From: Ureibacillus manganicus DSM 26584
Lineage (GTDB): Bacteria > Bacillota > Bacilli > Bacillales_A > Planococcaceae
Assembly (NCBI RefSeq): GCF_000772945.1
Contig: NZ_JPVN01000020.1
Span: 1-62,995 of the forward strand
Reading direction: 5' to 3'
DNA: 62,995 nt
Part shown: positions 7,424-16,405 of the stretch, one piece after another
Layout: each line of letters opens with the position of its first letter
Numbering within the stretch: the stretch's first letter is position 1
Program-made: the position numbers and the translations under genes
Notes under the pieces: generated by a model
What the model saw: only the letters and a program-made list of their open reading frames with translations
What the model was told of the DNA's origin: nothing
Database searches by the model: none

Positions 7424-8788
7424 ATGGAAATCCCAGCACGTGTTGGAGGGAAAAGTGAGAAGGGCGGGGAAGGTAAGTTAAAGTGGTGGCAACTTTCCCT
7501 AATAGGTGTAGGTTGTACGATTGGTACGGGTTATTTTCTCGGCTCAGGAATTGGAATTTTTAAAACGGGCCCTTCCTTTATCATTGCGTTCATACTAGCA
7601 GGACTAACTGCTATGATTGTCTCTGAAATTCTAGGGAAAATGTTTATTCAAGACCCTCAAGAAGGATCTTTCCGAACGTATGCTAAAAAAGCATATGGAC
7701 GATGGGCAGGATTTAGTAGCGGTTGGGTCTACTGGTTTTCAGAAATGTTAATTGCAGGTAGTCAATTGACAGCTCTTTCGATACTAACTCGTTTTTGGTT
7801 TCCTTATATACCGCTATGGGTTTTAGCATCTATTTATGCAACTTTAGGAATTATCGTCGTATTAATTGGAACAAAAGGATTTGAACGAGTAGAAAACATC
7901 TTTGCTGTCATGAAAGTGGCCGCTATTTTTATGTTTATCATATTAGCGATTCTCATTCTTTTTGGAAACTTTGGCGGTAGTGTCAGTGACTTTACATTAC
8001 CAAATTCAATGGATTCATTGTTTGCCAATGGAGTCATTGGTTTATGGACATCACTTATTTTTGGATTTTATGCATTTGGTGGTATAGAAATTATGGGGAT
8101 ATTATCAATGAGACTTCAAAATAAAAATGAAGTCATCAAATCCACTACGGTTATGTTAATAATATTAACTTCAATTTATTTAATCTCCATCTTTTTAGCA
8201 TCAGGGTTTGCTGCTTTTGACCAGTTTAATGCACAAGAAAGTCCTTTTGTTATTGCACTTGCAAAATATAACTTAGCATTTTTCCCACATGTATTTATAG
8301 GCGGGATTATTATTGCTGGATTTTCCACAATGGCGGCTTCTTTATTTGCAGTTACAAGTATGTTATTGACGATGGCAGAGGACGGAGATGCACCTAAAGT
8401 CTTTGCGAAAAAAGGGAAATTAAAGGTACCTCCGTTTGCTTTAGCATTAACGATTTCAGTATTAATTCTGTCGATAATTATTTCAAGATTAGTACCAGAT
8501 CGAGTATACGAATATATAACTACAGCAGCTGGTTTAATGTTAATTTATAATTGGTTTTTCATTCTTGTTTCATTCCCAAAACTTTTAAAAGCTACGAAGT
8601 TTGATCATGTGAAAAGGTTTTTAGCAATGTTTTTAATTCTACTAGCCGTTAGTGGTACGATTCTTGATGACACGAACCGAATTGGGTTTTTCGTAAGTAT
8701 ATTATTTATAGTTCTTGTCCTGATTGTGATTTTATTTATGCGTAAAGGGAAGAAAAAGAATCAAAACGTGTACCCTCGTGGTATTTAG
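7424..8788 (+). CDS. APC-family amino acid permease
   Basis: 454-aa integral membrane transporter with about 12 hydrophobic segments. The first helix carries the glycine-rich GVGCTIGTGYFLGSG loop that binds the substrate backbone in the amino acid-polyamine-organocation superfamily, and FGFYAFGGIEIMG marks helix 6. Import of an amino acid with protons is likely; specificity unknown. The ATG at 7424 is preferred over TTG at 7421 because GGGAGGGAG ends about 6 bp upstream. It converges on the LysE gene with only 2 bp between the stops, so both share an overlapping end without a visible terminator. Confidence 0.88.
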   Translation: MEIPARVGGKSEKGGEGKLKWWQLSLIGVGCTIGTGYFLGSGIGIFKTGPSFIIAFILAGLTAMIVSEILGKMFIQDPQEGSFRTYAKKAYGRWAGFSSGWVYWFSEMLIAGSQLTALSILTRFWFPYIPLWVLASIYATLGIIVVLIGTKGFERVENIFAVMKVAAIFMFIILAILILFGNFGGSVSDFTLPNSMDSLFANGVIGLWTSLIFGFYAFGGIEIMGILSMRLQNKNEVIKSTTVMLIILTSIYLISIFLASGFAAFDQFNAQESPFVIALAKYNLAFFPHVFIGGIIIAGFSTMAASLFAVTSMLLTMAEDGDAPKVFAKKGKLKVPPFALALTISVLILSIIISRLVPDRVYEYITTAAGLMLIYNWFFILVSFPKLLKATKFDHVKRFLAMFLILLAVSGTILDDTNRIGFFVSILFIVLVLIVILFMRKGKKKNQNVYPRGI

Positions 8789-8790
8789 TT

Positions 8791-9420
8791 TTAGAAAAAT
8801 AATAAATTTACTGCTTGTACGCCGAAATATAAACCAAATCCGATAAGAGAAATCCCAGATACGATGGAGATAGCACCTAACATTTTTGTTTTAAGTAGTT
8901 TTCTAAAACTGCTCGCAATAGTTGCCATCGTAATGTCCCAGATAAATAAACCAACGAAGATCGCTAAGCTATATAAAATAACATGATTCATATCATACGT
9001 AGAAACCGTTTCAACGAGAACTGATCCATAAATTCCAAGCCAAAAGAGAATGGATAATGGGTTCGTAATTGAAAGTATAAATCCGTATATAAAGGATTTT
9101 TTTAACGTTCTTCCTTTAATATATTTCAAATCTACTTGTTTTTTTGCACTAATTATACTGTCGATGCCAGTATAGATAAGTACGAAGCAACCAAATGACC
9201 ATAATAAGGTTTGCATAAACGGTGTTTCAAGAAATTGTGACACACCTAAATAGACAATTACCATATAGAAAGCATCGGCTAGCATTGCACCTAATCCAAG
9301 AATCCAAGCATGAAAAAACCCTCCATAGATTCCTTTAGTTAACTGTGCAGCGTTAATAGGACCAATTGGAGCTGCTAGAGAAATACCAAGAAAGACGTAA
9401 CCAAAAAAAGCACTCATCAT
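8791..9420 (-). CDS. LysE-family amino acid exporter
   Basis: 209 aa, six hydrophobic segments, with the N-terminal SLAAPIGPINAAQ motif diagnostic of LysE/RhtB/YggA exporters. Typical substrates are basic or neutral amino acids. AAGGAG stands just before the start. It faces the APC permease tail to tail, so import and export genes are neighbours, but nothing shows common regulation. Confidence 0.88.
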   Translation of the reverse strand: MMSAFFGYVFLGISLAAPIGPINAAQLTKGIYGGFFHAWILGLGAMLADAFYMVIVYLGVSQFLETPFMQTLLWSFGCFVLIYTGIDSIISAKKQVDLKYIKGRTLKKSFIYGFILSITNPLSILFWLGIYGSVLVETVSTYDMNHVILYSLAIFVGLFIWDITMATIASSFRKLLKTKMLGAISIVSGISLIGFGLYFGVQAVNLLFF

Positions 9421-9521
9421 CTAAACTCCTTTAGTAACAAAAAAATCGTTTTTACCATCCTATTCAATGCTTGACCAACGTAGGACAACTTATGAAATAA
9501 AAATGATAAGGAGTCAAACTA

Positions 9522-9863
9522 ATGCCTGTATATGTATATCAAACCTTTGAAATAAAACAAGAAAAATTTAAAGAGGCCATCGAAAATTTACAAGAGATGA
9601 AAAAATATCGTAACGAGCAATATGACCACACCGTTGAGGTATTTATTCCTATTGCTGGTCAAGACTATACGTACTCAATCCTTGCTACATATGAAAGTTT
9701 AGCCGAAATGGAAATTCAAAACAGAAAAATGTTTGACGATGACAACTACTTAAAACTTGTTGGATATTTGTTCTTAGAGCATGTTGTGCAAGGGACTATG
9801 AATACGCAAATTTATAGAGGAATCAATAAAAAAATCGCTAGTAAAGAAGATAAAGCGAATTAA
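9522..9863 (+). CDS. Small ferredoxin-like alpha/beta-barrel protein (NIPSNAP/ABM-like), unknown
   Basis: 113-aa cytoplasmic protein. Its opening MPVYVYQTFEIKQ, later VEVFIPIAG and a central helix suggest a dimeric alpha-beta barrel of the ABM/NIPSNAP type, members of which include monooxygenases and small-ligand binders. This is judged from pattern only. AAGGAG ribosome binding site, own terminator. Confidence 0.5.
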   Translation: MPVYVYQTFEIKQEKFKEAIENLQEMKKYRNEQYDHTVEVFIPIAGQDYTYSILATYESLAEMEIQNRKMFDDDNYLKLVGYLFLEHVVQGTMNTQIYRGINKKIASKEDKAN

Positions 9864-9865
9864 TA

Positions 9866-9906
9866 AAAAAAGACAGAACCAGGGATAAGTTGGTTTTGTC
9901 TTTTTT
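9866..9906 (+). terminator. Bidirectional-looking terminator
   Basis: AAAGACAGAACCA pairs with TGGTTTTGTCTTTT, with A and T tracts at both ends. It can serve the small plus-strand gene and the SRP RNA arriving on the minus strand. Confidence 0.8.
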
Positions 9907-9928
9907 AGTGATATCAATTTATGTATTA

Positions 9929-10204
9929 CAAGTCCGAGCACCTTCTTTGGCAGCAGCACATAGGCGTTACTTTTGTCGCCAACTCAAGCGAGGCTACCCC
10001 ACGGCACATGAGTGAACCCACTTAATGCTGCTTCCTTCCGGATCTGACATGGTTCATGGGTACTCATTGCGCGGGACCCAGCCGTCAACGCTACGTGCAA
10101 AAGGCAAACCCTACAATACGGACAGCCTAGGAAAGGACTTCATTCTCGCTAGAGCGGATTGCAAGTTACAGGGCACCGCTACCTCCCCAACTAGCCCGGA
10201 CAAG
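9929..10204 (-). ncRNA. scr: Signal recognition particle RNA (long Bacillus type)
   Basis: About 276 nt on the minus strand. The universally conserved SRP domain is clear: CCGGAAGGAAGCAGC (around 10026-10040) with the GGAA tetraloop and GCAG. The Alu-domain part of Bacillus-type RNA (GGGGAGGTAGCGGTGCC near the 5' end) is also present. The 5' and 3' ends pair (GCCCGGAC-type stem, 10194-10204 with 9929-9939). A TATAAT -10 box lies at 10213-10218, giving a start near 10205. It forms the scaffold for Ffh in protein targeting. An apparent reading frame on the opposite strand is not a gene. Confidence 0.96.
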
Positions 10205-10256
10205 ATATTACTATTATATAATATAATTTTGATAAAAACAATATTTTTTTGATATT

Positions 10257-10919
10257 TTATTGATTGGTAAATTGATTCTGAACTTGAAATTGCCTTGTGT
10301 TTATTAAAGCGAAAATTAAAATAAATTCTAGAGTATTCATGACAGGGACGCCCGTCAACCAGCCTGAAAGGAAACTACCTATAATCATGAAAAGTGTTCC
10401 AAGTAGTAACCAGGAAAAGTGAAAATTCTTGAGTAAAATAAAACCTACCAGAGCCAAAACAATAGTAATAAGAATTACCATGATAGGGTGTTGTGACTGA
10501 ACTGCTTCGTATGTTAATATTCCGTATTCCCATTTTGGTTGAAGTCCAAGTTTTAACAAACTGGTAACTAGTTCGTAGAAAATTAAACCGATACTGATTA
10601 GGTATGCTAGTACCTTCCAAAATATCCGTTTTGCCCAAGATACGCCTAAGCAATAACAAACATTCCATGCAAAGAGGATGAGAGTAGGTGTGAAAAGAGC
10701 GTGTAACCAGTAGCGAGGAATACTTAAATTTTCTAAAAAGCTTCCTTCACCAATAAATTCACCTAATGCAATGATGAAATTATCATAAACTAGCCCCAAA
10801 ATAACAATCAAAAGAACATTAGACAAATTGAATAAACCGTCATATTTACTTAATCGTATTCCCCAGATTAATATGCAAATGTAAGCGAGCCCCAGTAAGA
10901 AGTAAATAAACGTATTCAT
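10257..10919 (-). CDS. Polytopic membrane protein, unknown
   Basis: 220 aa with about seven hydrophobic segments over nearly the whole length and short loops; charged residues are few. AGAGGAGG ribosome binding site before the ATG. I recognise no family. It is transcribed toward the SRP RNA promoter and stands alone. Confidence 0.65.
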   Translation of the reverse strand: MNTFIYFLLGLAYICILIWGIRLSKYDGLFNLSNVLLIVILGLVYDNFIIALGEFIGEGSFLENLSIPRYWLHALFTPTLILFAWNVCYCLGVSWAKRIFWKVLAYLISIGLIFYELVTSLLKLGLQPKWEYGILTYEAVQSQHPIMVILITIVLALVGFILLKNFHFSWLLLGTLFMIIGSFLSGWLTGVPVMNTLEFILIFALINTRQFQVQNQFTNQ

Positions 10920-11009
10920 AGGACAACCTCCTCTTACTATTGTTTCCCACTATGAAATAGTTACTCTTTGTTGAGTAAGGATCATTGTGAGGAGGTTATT
11001 ATTAGGAGC

Positions 11010-11143
11010 TTGGCGAATAAATATATCAATTTGGCGAATATATACAACATAGAATAAAGACTCTTTTTTAGTGACCGTATTTAACATACGGCATACCCAG
11101 AATTATGTGCAGTATGCACTTAATATTAAATATGTCGTATACG
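11010..11143. promoter_or_regulatory. Cluster of short palindromes and a 21-bp-spaced direct repeat
   Basis: This gene-free stretch (10920-11258) contains TTGGCGAATA twice (11010-11019 and 11031-11040, 21 bp apart). It then has four palindromes: CCGTATTTAACATACGG (11075-11091), GTGCAGTATGCAC (11107-11119), TTAATATTAA (11120-11129) and CGTATACG (11136-11143). The arrangement looks like a protein-binding region between two divergent genes. No promoter was assigned. Confidence 0.4.
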
Positions 11144-11258
11144 GATTTTGTCAGCGAAGGGAACTGATAAAGAAAGTAGCCTTTATTTTTGAAATAGATA
11201 GAAATATTAATAAACCGTACTTCACAAAATTACTAATTTTAAAATAGGGAGGATATAC

Positions 11259-11717
11259 ATGAACTACTCGACTTTTAATTATGTAACATACATTGGAACT
11301 ACCCAAGATAAACTATGGGAAGCTTTAACGAGTAATGAATTTACCGAGAATTATTGGTTTGGAAGAAAAATTCAATCCGATTGGAAAATAGGTTCACCTG
11401 TTACTTTCCACGATGAAAATGACAACTTAACAGATCAAGGGGTTTTATTTAGCTATGAACGGAACCAATTTTTATCCTATACATTTCTTTGGGTAGAAGA
11501 TAAAACTGAGCGTGAACAATCACCAAAAGTAACATTTACTCTACAACCAATGGAGCAGACAGTAAAGTTATCACTTAAGCATGAATACCTCCTCCCAAAT
11601 GACTTTTGCGATGAAAACTCAGGTTTCCAAGGGATTAATAATGGCTGGCCTGCTATACTTAGTAATTTGAAAACTTTGTTAGAAACAGGGGAAACATTAC
11701 CTGCCATCACGATATAA
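11259..11717 (+). CDS. SRPBCC / AHSA1-domain protein
   Basis: 152 aa forming one helix-grip (START-like) domain of the Activator of Hsp90 ATPase homologue type. The opening YIGTTQDKLWEALTSNEFTENYWFG and the later GSPVTFH are typical. Members bind hydrophobic ligands; several are co-transcribed with ArsR-type regulators, but here there is none. GGGAGGA ribosome binding site. Confidence 0.82.
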   Translation: MNYSTFNYVTYIGTTQDKLWEALTSNEFTENYWFGRKIQSDWKIGSPVTFHDENDNLTDQGVLFSYERNQFLSYTFLWVEDKTEREQSPKVTFTLQPMEQTVKLSLKHEYLLPNDFCDENSGFQGINNGWPAILSNLKTLLETGETLPAITI

Positions 11718-11720
11718 AAA

Positions 11721-11761
11721 AGAGCGAAACTGAAAGCATTATTACTTATCAGTTTCGCTCT
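11721..11761. terminator. Bidirectional terminator
   Basis: AGAGCGAAACTGA pairs with TCAGTTTCGCTCT, flanked by A and T tracts. Shared by the SRPBCC gene and the convergent membrane protein gene, whose last codons lie inside it. Confidence 0.9.
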
Positions 11762-12303
11762 ATTTTTAATTTTCTAGCTTCATCTACAAGCATTAAAAAT
11801 ACACAGTGAATGATTAATGCAGCAACAAGAAATGCAAAAGAAATATAGTCATCGATTCGAAGGTTAATTGCAAAACTACTACTCAAATGAATAATAAACA
11901 TAATGACAAAATAGGTAATCCCGATTGTTTTCGACCAATTGACCATTGTTTGTTTACCACATTTACTTGCAATCGCAATTATTAGTTGGAATATAAAATA
12001 AATAAGTAAAAAGTTTGCAAAGCTTATTATTGTGTAATACCAATCAATTGCTGAATAGATGAATCCAGTAGGTGGTTGGGGTGGTTGTTTTATAAACAAA
12101 GAAGGTGCTGAAATAATGACTAGAATCATTGCAAGAAATTCTGACTTTTTAGCAATTGGAAATTCCCTTACCAATAACTTAATACCTGAGTAAATAAGGT
12201 AATAGCCAATCGGATCTGCAAACACATCAACGATGACATAAACATCAATCCAAATCAGTAAAAAGCCCCAAAACAACTTCTGAAAAGCTTTGTCATTTTT
12301 CAT
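11749..12303 (-). CDS. Membrane protein, unknown (second gene of a pair)
   Basis: 184 aa with five to six hydrophobic segments. GGGGG stands before the ATG at 12303, which overlaps the end of the upstream gene by 11 bp, so translation is probably coupled. A longer in-frame start at 12339 is rejected. No family recognised. Together with its partner it may form a membrane complex. Confidence 0.65.
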   Translation of the reverse strand: MKNDKAFQKLFWGFLLIWIDVYVIVDVFADPIGYYLIYSGIKLLVREFPIAKKSEFLAMILVIISAPSLFIKQPPQPPTGFIYSAIDWYYTIISFANFLLIYFIFQLIIAIASKCGKQTMVNWSKTIGITYFVIMFIIHLSSSFAINLRIDDYISFAFLVAALIIHCVFLMLVDEARKLKIERN

Positions 12304-13252
12304 TTGAAGAACCCCCTTGATATTCTGCGAGTATTTCATTTACATCTTGCTGTGTAAGATAGGCACGATCCTCAGTTAGAATTCTGTATTCAAATGACTT
12401 ACCTTCATCCGTAGTTCCATTTATCTTTACATCAAAATCGTAGTAATTTTTATTATTTGGGTTGTAACGAATATAAAGTTTGAACCAATCGGAAGTATCT
12501 ATATGAAATGGATATAAATTTTCACCTAATATATAGACCACTTCGTTATCACTGACTTCAATGTCAAACTTCTCATGATACCAGAGAGGGAGGTTGGAAG
12601 GCGCATTTGTATCATCTAGCTTAATTGTATTATTGGAATTCAGCTTTACTCTTAAAAGAACATCTCTAGAGACTTTCTCTCCAAATGGGATAGTAATGGA
12701 TTCAATGTTTAACGGTTTAGTAAACATTGTATAGTATCCATCATTGTCATTCTTAATCCGAGAGTTAAATCTGGAAACAATAGAGCTTGTATCAGTGCGC
12801 TCATGGTACACTTTTACTTCACCAATATTAGTATCAATCGTTTGGCCATTTGTAAAAGTAACTTGCATTTCATTAAATGTCCAAACATCATTAGTAGAAA
12901 ATTTTTGCGCACTTTCTTGTTCAGGGAGACTAAAGGTAACCCTTTGTAAATAATGATGTGTAAATTCTTGCTCATAGTTTGGACTGTAGTTTTGATTTGA
13001 CCACATTTGGTGACCATGATTATTGGAAGGGTAAACCGTAACCCCATCTATCAACACGTGACTCACTTCAACTGGTTCAGATTTATTTGATAAATAATAA
13101 AATCTAAGATAGTACCCCTCCTGAGCATATGTCTCATAGTAGTGTTCTAAAAAAATAGGGTGCTCAAGTTGTTTGGATTGAAAGTATAAATAATTCCCAA
13201 ACATGCTCAAAATAACTATGAAAAATGCTATCCAAATATATCGATCCTTCAT
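12293..13252 (-). CDS. Membrane-anchored extracellular protein, unknown
   Basis: 319 aa. An N-terminal hydrophobic anchor (about residues 6-23) is followed by a long hydrophilic, Tyr/Asn-rich, beta-strand-prone extracytoplasmic part with no Cys. No known domain is seen. It heads a two-gene unit with the membrane protein that overlaps its 3' end. The Shine-Dalgarno (GAGTG) is weak. Confidence 0.6.
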   Translation of the reverse strand: MKDRYIWIAFFIVILSMFGNYLYFQSKQLEHPIFLEHYYETYAQEGYYLRFYYLSNKSEPVEVSHVLIDGVTVYPSNNHGHQMWSNQNYSPNYEQEFTHHYLQRVTFSLPEQESAQKFSTNDVWTFNEMQVTFTNGQTIDTNIGEVKVYHERTDTSSIVSRFNSRIKNDNDGYYTMFTKPLNIESITIPFGEKVSRDVLLRVKLNSNNTIKLDDTNAPSNLPLWYHEKFDIEVSDNEVVYILGENLYPFHIDTSDWFKLYIRYNPNNKNYYDFDVKINGTTDEGKSFEYRILTEDRAYLTQQDVNEILAEYQGGSSNEK

Positions 13253-13448
13253 AAGTAGACACTCATTTCTTCAAATTTTTGGTTAATTCCTTTGTTATAG
13301 CATATTAGAATACGTTAAGCGAAAATAGGGGGGATAATAAAAATGCTGCAAAGGTCCTAAAGGAATTAAGCAGTATTTGTTAGGAGGAACATATTTGATA
13401 AAGGTGCGTTATTCATTATAGATATTACAAAGCGAAGGAAGCGATCTT

Positions 13449-13925
13449 TTGTTTAAATATATTCTTCAATTTCTAATTGGCGGAGTTGTGTTATTATTTT
13501 CGACACTTGCGGCTTGGTACGAAGGAAGTGCGATTATTGAGAAGAGTTTGGAATGGAATTATTCGACTCCATTTACACACTTTTTAGGTATAGAAATAAC
13601 AACAGGAAAAGAAATAGTTGTGATTGATTACTTCGTATATGCATTAAAATTCCAACCATTCTTTCCGATGTTAATGTTGTTAAGCTTGTTTTATATAATT
13701 GGAATTACGCTAGTTTTAGTTGGAAAAAAGAATATACACTTTGGCATGAAATTAGCCTTTCTATGTGGAATAGTATTCTTGTGCACAAGTACTCTGTTTT
13801 ATAAATCAACAACTGATGGTGGAAGAATATTCTTTTATCTGTTGCTCACATCTTCGATTCTAACAACCCTCATTTCTGGATTCCTATACACCCAACAAAG
13901 GTATAAAGAACAAATAGTAGAATAA
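13449..13925 (+). CDS. DUF4306 membrane protein (YjdJ-like)
   Basis: 158 aa, four hydrophobic segments. The opening FSTLAAWYEGSAIIEKSLEW matches what I know of the DUF4306/YjdJ family of Bacillus, of unknown role. A TTG start at 13449 is chosen because GAAGGAAG lies 6-7 bp upstream and no ATG is suitably placed. Confidence 0.65.
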   Translation: MFKYILQFLIGGVVLLFSTLAAWYEGSAIIEKSLEWNYSTPFTHFLGIEITTGKEIVVIDYFVYALKFQPFFPMLMLLSLFYIIGITLVLVGKKNIHFGMKLAFLCGIVFLCTSTLFYKSTTDGGRIFFYLLLTSSILTTLISGFLYTQQRYKEQIVE

Positions 13926-13948
13926 ATTGATTGGTTAGAGAACATAAA

Positions 13949-13981
13949 AACGCTTGGAGAAATGAACTCCAAGCATTTTTT
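13949..13981 (+). terminator. Terminator
   Basis: GCTTGGAG / CTCCAAGC stem and T run between the converging DUF4306 and bdhA genes. Confidence 0.88.
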
Positions 13982-13991
13982 GAACCTATTA

Positions 13992-14750
13992 TTAAATACC
14001 ACCAGTAACTGGGATTGATTCACCAGTGATTGCAGCTGCTCCTTCAGAAGCTAAGAATACAGCAGTTTTACCAATTTCAGATGGCTCAAGTAAACGTTTG
14101 ATCCATTGTTTACCTAAGATGTGGTGATTTAATGCTTCTTCTACAGAAGTACCATCTTTCTCAGCTAATACTGGTAGTTGTTTTTCAATTAGTTCAGTAC
14201 GTACTGGACCTGGTTCGATACAGTTAACTGTAATACCGTTTGTAGCATTTTCTAAAGCGACTACTTTAGAGAATCCAGTTTGTCCTGCTTTAGCAGCACA
14301 GTAAGCTGATTTGTAAGCATCAGGAACACGGCCATGAGCAGATACGATGTTGATAATACGACCATAATTTTGAGCTTGCATTGATTTTAATGAGTGTTTA
14401 GTCATTAAGAATGTACCTTTTAAGATAACATCGTTTAACAGATCCCATTTTTCAACTGGGAAGTCTTCTGTTCTTGAAATGAATTGTAAACCTGCGTTGT
14501 TTACAACTACGTCTACAGAACCGCGTTCAGCGATTACAGCGTCGATTGCAGTTTTAACTGAAGTTTCATCAGTTACGTTTACTTTGTAACCTTTTGCGTT
14601 TCCTAATTTTTCAGCAGCAGCGATTGCAGCTTCTTCATTTAGGTCAAAAATAGCTACGAAGTCACCATTTGCAATGAATTCTTGTGAGATTGCATATCCA
14701 ATACCTTGAGCTCCACCAGTGACAAGAACTGTACGATTAGTTGTTTTCAT
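13992..14750 (-). CDS. bdhA: 3-hydroxybutyrate dehydrogenase (SDR)
   Basis: 252 aa. Classical short-chain dehydrogenase: cofactor motif TGGAQGIG (residues 11-18), NNAG near 88, catalytic Ser in NIVSAHG and the YCAAK catalytic Tyr-Lys near 153. The HGRVPDAYKSAY and NNAGLQFISRTEDFP stretches are those of D-3-hydroxybutyrate dehydrogenases, which interconvert 3-hydroxybutyrate and acetoacetate with NAD. It follows the GntP permease by 80 bp and probably shares its transcript. GGAGG ribosome binding site. Confidence 0.87.
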   Translation of the reverse strand: MKTTNRTVLVTGGAQGIGYAISQEFIANGDFVAIFDLNEEAAIAAAEKLGNAKGYKVNVTDETSVKTAIDAVIAERGSVDVVVNNAGLQFISRTEDFPVEKWDLLNDVILKGTFLMTKHSLKSMQAQNYGRIINIVSAHGRVPDAYKSAYCAAKAGQTGFSKVVALENATNGITVNCIEPGPVRTELIEKQLPVLAEKDGTSVEEALNHHILGKQWIKRLLEPSEIGKTAVFLASEGAAAITGESIPVTGGI

Positions 14751-14830
14751 AATATATAACCTCCAAAAGTAATTAATGTAATTTTGATTTTATTATTATT
14801 GGAGAAGAACTCTCATCTTCTCCAATTCTT

Positions 14831-16141
14831 TTAATATAAGAAAATACCTAATAATAATGCAGCTATTAAAGCTAGTAGGTTTGGAACTGTCATAATGATG
14901 AATGCGTATTTGAATCCATTTTTATGAGTTAAACCTGTTAGAGCAAATAGAGATAAAACCGCACCAGAGTGTGGTAAACCTGTAAATACTGCGGATGCAA
15001 TCGCTGAAATTCGGTGCATTGCATCAGGGTTAACACCCATTGCTAAGTAACTTTCCGCAAATGCTTCCATCGCAATACCAAGCCCACCTGAAGCTGATCC
15101 AGTAATTGCCCCTAATGCTGTAGAAGCAATTGTTAAACTAATTAGAGGATCACCGGGCATACCTAGAATAAAATCAGAAATAACTTTAAATCCTGGTGCT
15201 AATGTAATAACAACCCCAAATGCTACAGATGCGGATGTAAAGAAGATTGGCATAACTGATCCATTGGCACCTAAGCTTACCGCTTCTTTATGAGAAGGAA
15301 TGTATTTGTGGAATAGGATTGCAGATAGAACTACAGCTGCACCTAAACCGATTAATACAATATTATCTACTTCCATCGCACTACCAACAAAAATAATGAC
15401 GATTAAGACTAAAATAGGCAAAATACTTAAGAAGAAAGATGGTATCTTTTCTTTTAACTCTATTTGTTTTTCATTTTTCTCATCTACTTTGAAAACTTCT
15501 TTATTTCTGATACTTTTATTTAAAGCTCTCTTCATGTACCAAATACCAGTACCAATTGCTACAATTGTCGCGACAATCCCAATTAAAGGTGCTGCAGTTA
15601 AAGTAGTTCCTAAATAAGTTGTTGGTACAACGTTTTGAATAGATGGTGTACCTGGTAACATTGTCATAGTAAATGTTCCAATCCCTAAAAATACAGGAAG
15701 AACGATTAAATTCCATGCGATGTTTAATTGTTTAAACAGTGGTTTCGCTAATGGAATAACAACGAATAATACTACGAATAAACTAATACCACCGTAAGTT
15801 AAAATTGCACTGATTAAAAAGACTGCTACTAATACGGGAAATGGTTTATCTGTTCCTGTAATTTTTAGTACCTTTTGTGCAATTGATTGTGCTGCACCAC
15901 TTTTTTCAATATACTGTGCTAATATTGCACCTAATAGGAATACTGCAAAGTAGTTTATTATAAATCCTGTAAGCCCTGTCATAAATGAGGCTTCTGTTCC
16001 AATTAAACTTGGGAAGAAGTCCATACCATTTGTTAATATAACGATAATTGAGGCTACAGGAGCGATGAAGATAATACTGAATCCTTTCATTGCCATAATT
16101 ACAATGACAAAGATTGCTATAAGAATCCCTAAAGTTCCCAT
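14831..16141 (-). CDS. GntP-family permease (probable 3-hydroxybutyrate/organic acid uptake)
   Basis: 436 aa, about 12 hydrophobic segments. GntP-family carriers import gluconate, hydroxybutyrate and similar acids. Together with bdhA next door, uptake of 3-hydroxybutyrate is the likely job; the substrate is inferred from context only. CAGGAGG ribosome binding site. A perfect 14-bp palindrome and a cre-like site lie upstream, between it and the divergent LysR gene. Confidence 0.82.
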   Translation of the reverse strand: MGTLGILIAIFVIVIMAMKGFSIIFIAPVASIIVILTNGMDFFPSLIGTEASFMTGLTGFIINYFAVFLLGAILAQYIEKSGAAQSIAQKVLKITGTDKPFPVLVAVFLISAILTYGGISLFVVLFVVIPLAKPLFKQLNIAWNLIVLPVFLGIGTFTMTMLPGTPSIQNVVPTTYLGTTLTAAPLIGIVATIVAIGTGIWYMKRALNKSIRNKEVFKVDEKNEKQIELKEKIPSFFLSILPILVLIVIIFVGSAMEVDNIVLIGLGAAVVLSAILFHKYIPSHKEAVSLGANGSVMPIFFTSASVAFGVVITLAPGFKVISDFILGMPGDPLISLTIASTALGAITGSASGGLGIAMEAFAESYLAMGVNPDAMHRISAIASAVFTGLPHSGAVLSLFALTGLTHKNGFKYAFIIMTVPNLLALIAALLLGIFLY

Positions 16142-16192
16142 ATCACTTGTCCTCCTGTTTTTCTAGCTGTAAATATGAATTTTTCTTGACAG

Positions 16193-16206
16193 AATGTGAT
16201 CACATT
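16193..16206. promoter_or_regulatory. Perfect palindrome AATGTGATCACATT, candidate operator
   Basis: A 14-bp perfect dyad about 50 bp before the permease start. On the minus strand it lies just beyond a TTGACA box and a possible -10, so a bound protein could control the permease-bdhA transcript. The divergent LysR protein is one candidate. Binding is inferred. Confidence 0.45.
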
Positions 16207-16291
16207 TAGAATTATGTCATTAGTTTGTCAAAACTTATAATACTTATTTTATTATTGCTGGTATAACTTTTTAGTTATTATCCGGTTTTTT

Positions 16292-16305
16292 AGTAAACGC
16301 TTACA
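16292..16305. promoter_or_regulatory. cre-like site (CcpA)
   Basis: AGTAAACGCTTACA; read on the minus strand, TGTAAGCGTTTACT agrees with the CcpA consensus TGWAANCGNTNWCA except at the last base. It lies between the permease and the LysR gene and would give glucose repression of hydroxybutyrate use. Confidence 0.55.
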
Positions 16306-16405
16306 TAGCGAGGGAGGGATTGTTCGTAATTTCCTAGTAAATTTCCCATGATAGGGGTAAGTATAGCGAATAATCTTCGTAATAGATGGATTGAGGAGTA
16401 AAGAA

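Noticed and set aside
10025..10252. A 75-codon reading frame on the plus strand
   Set aside because: It is antisense to the SRP RNA, whose conserved core explains the sequence.
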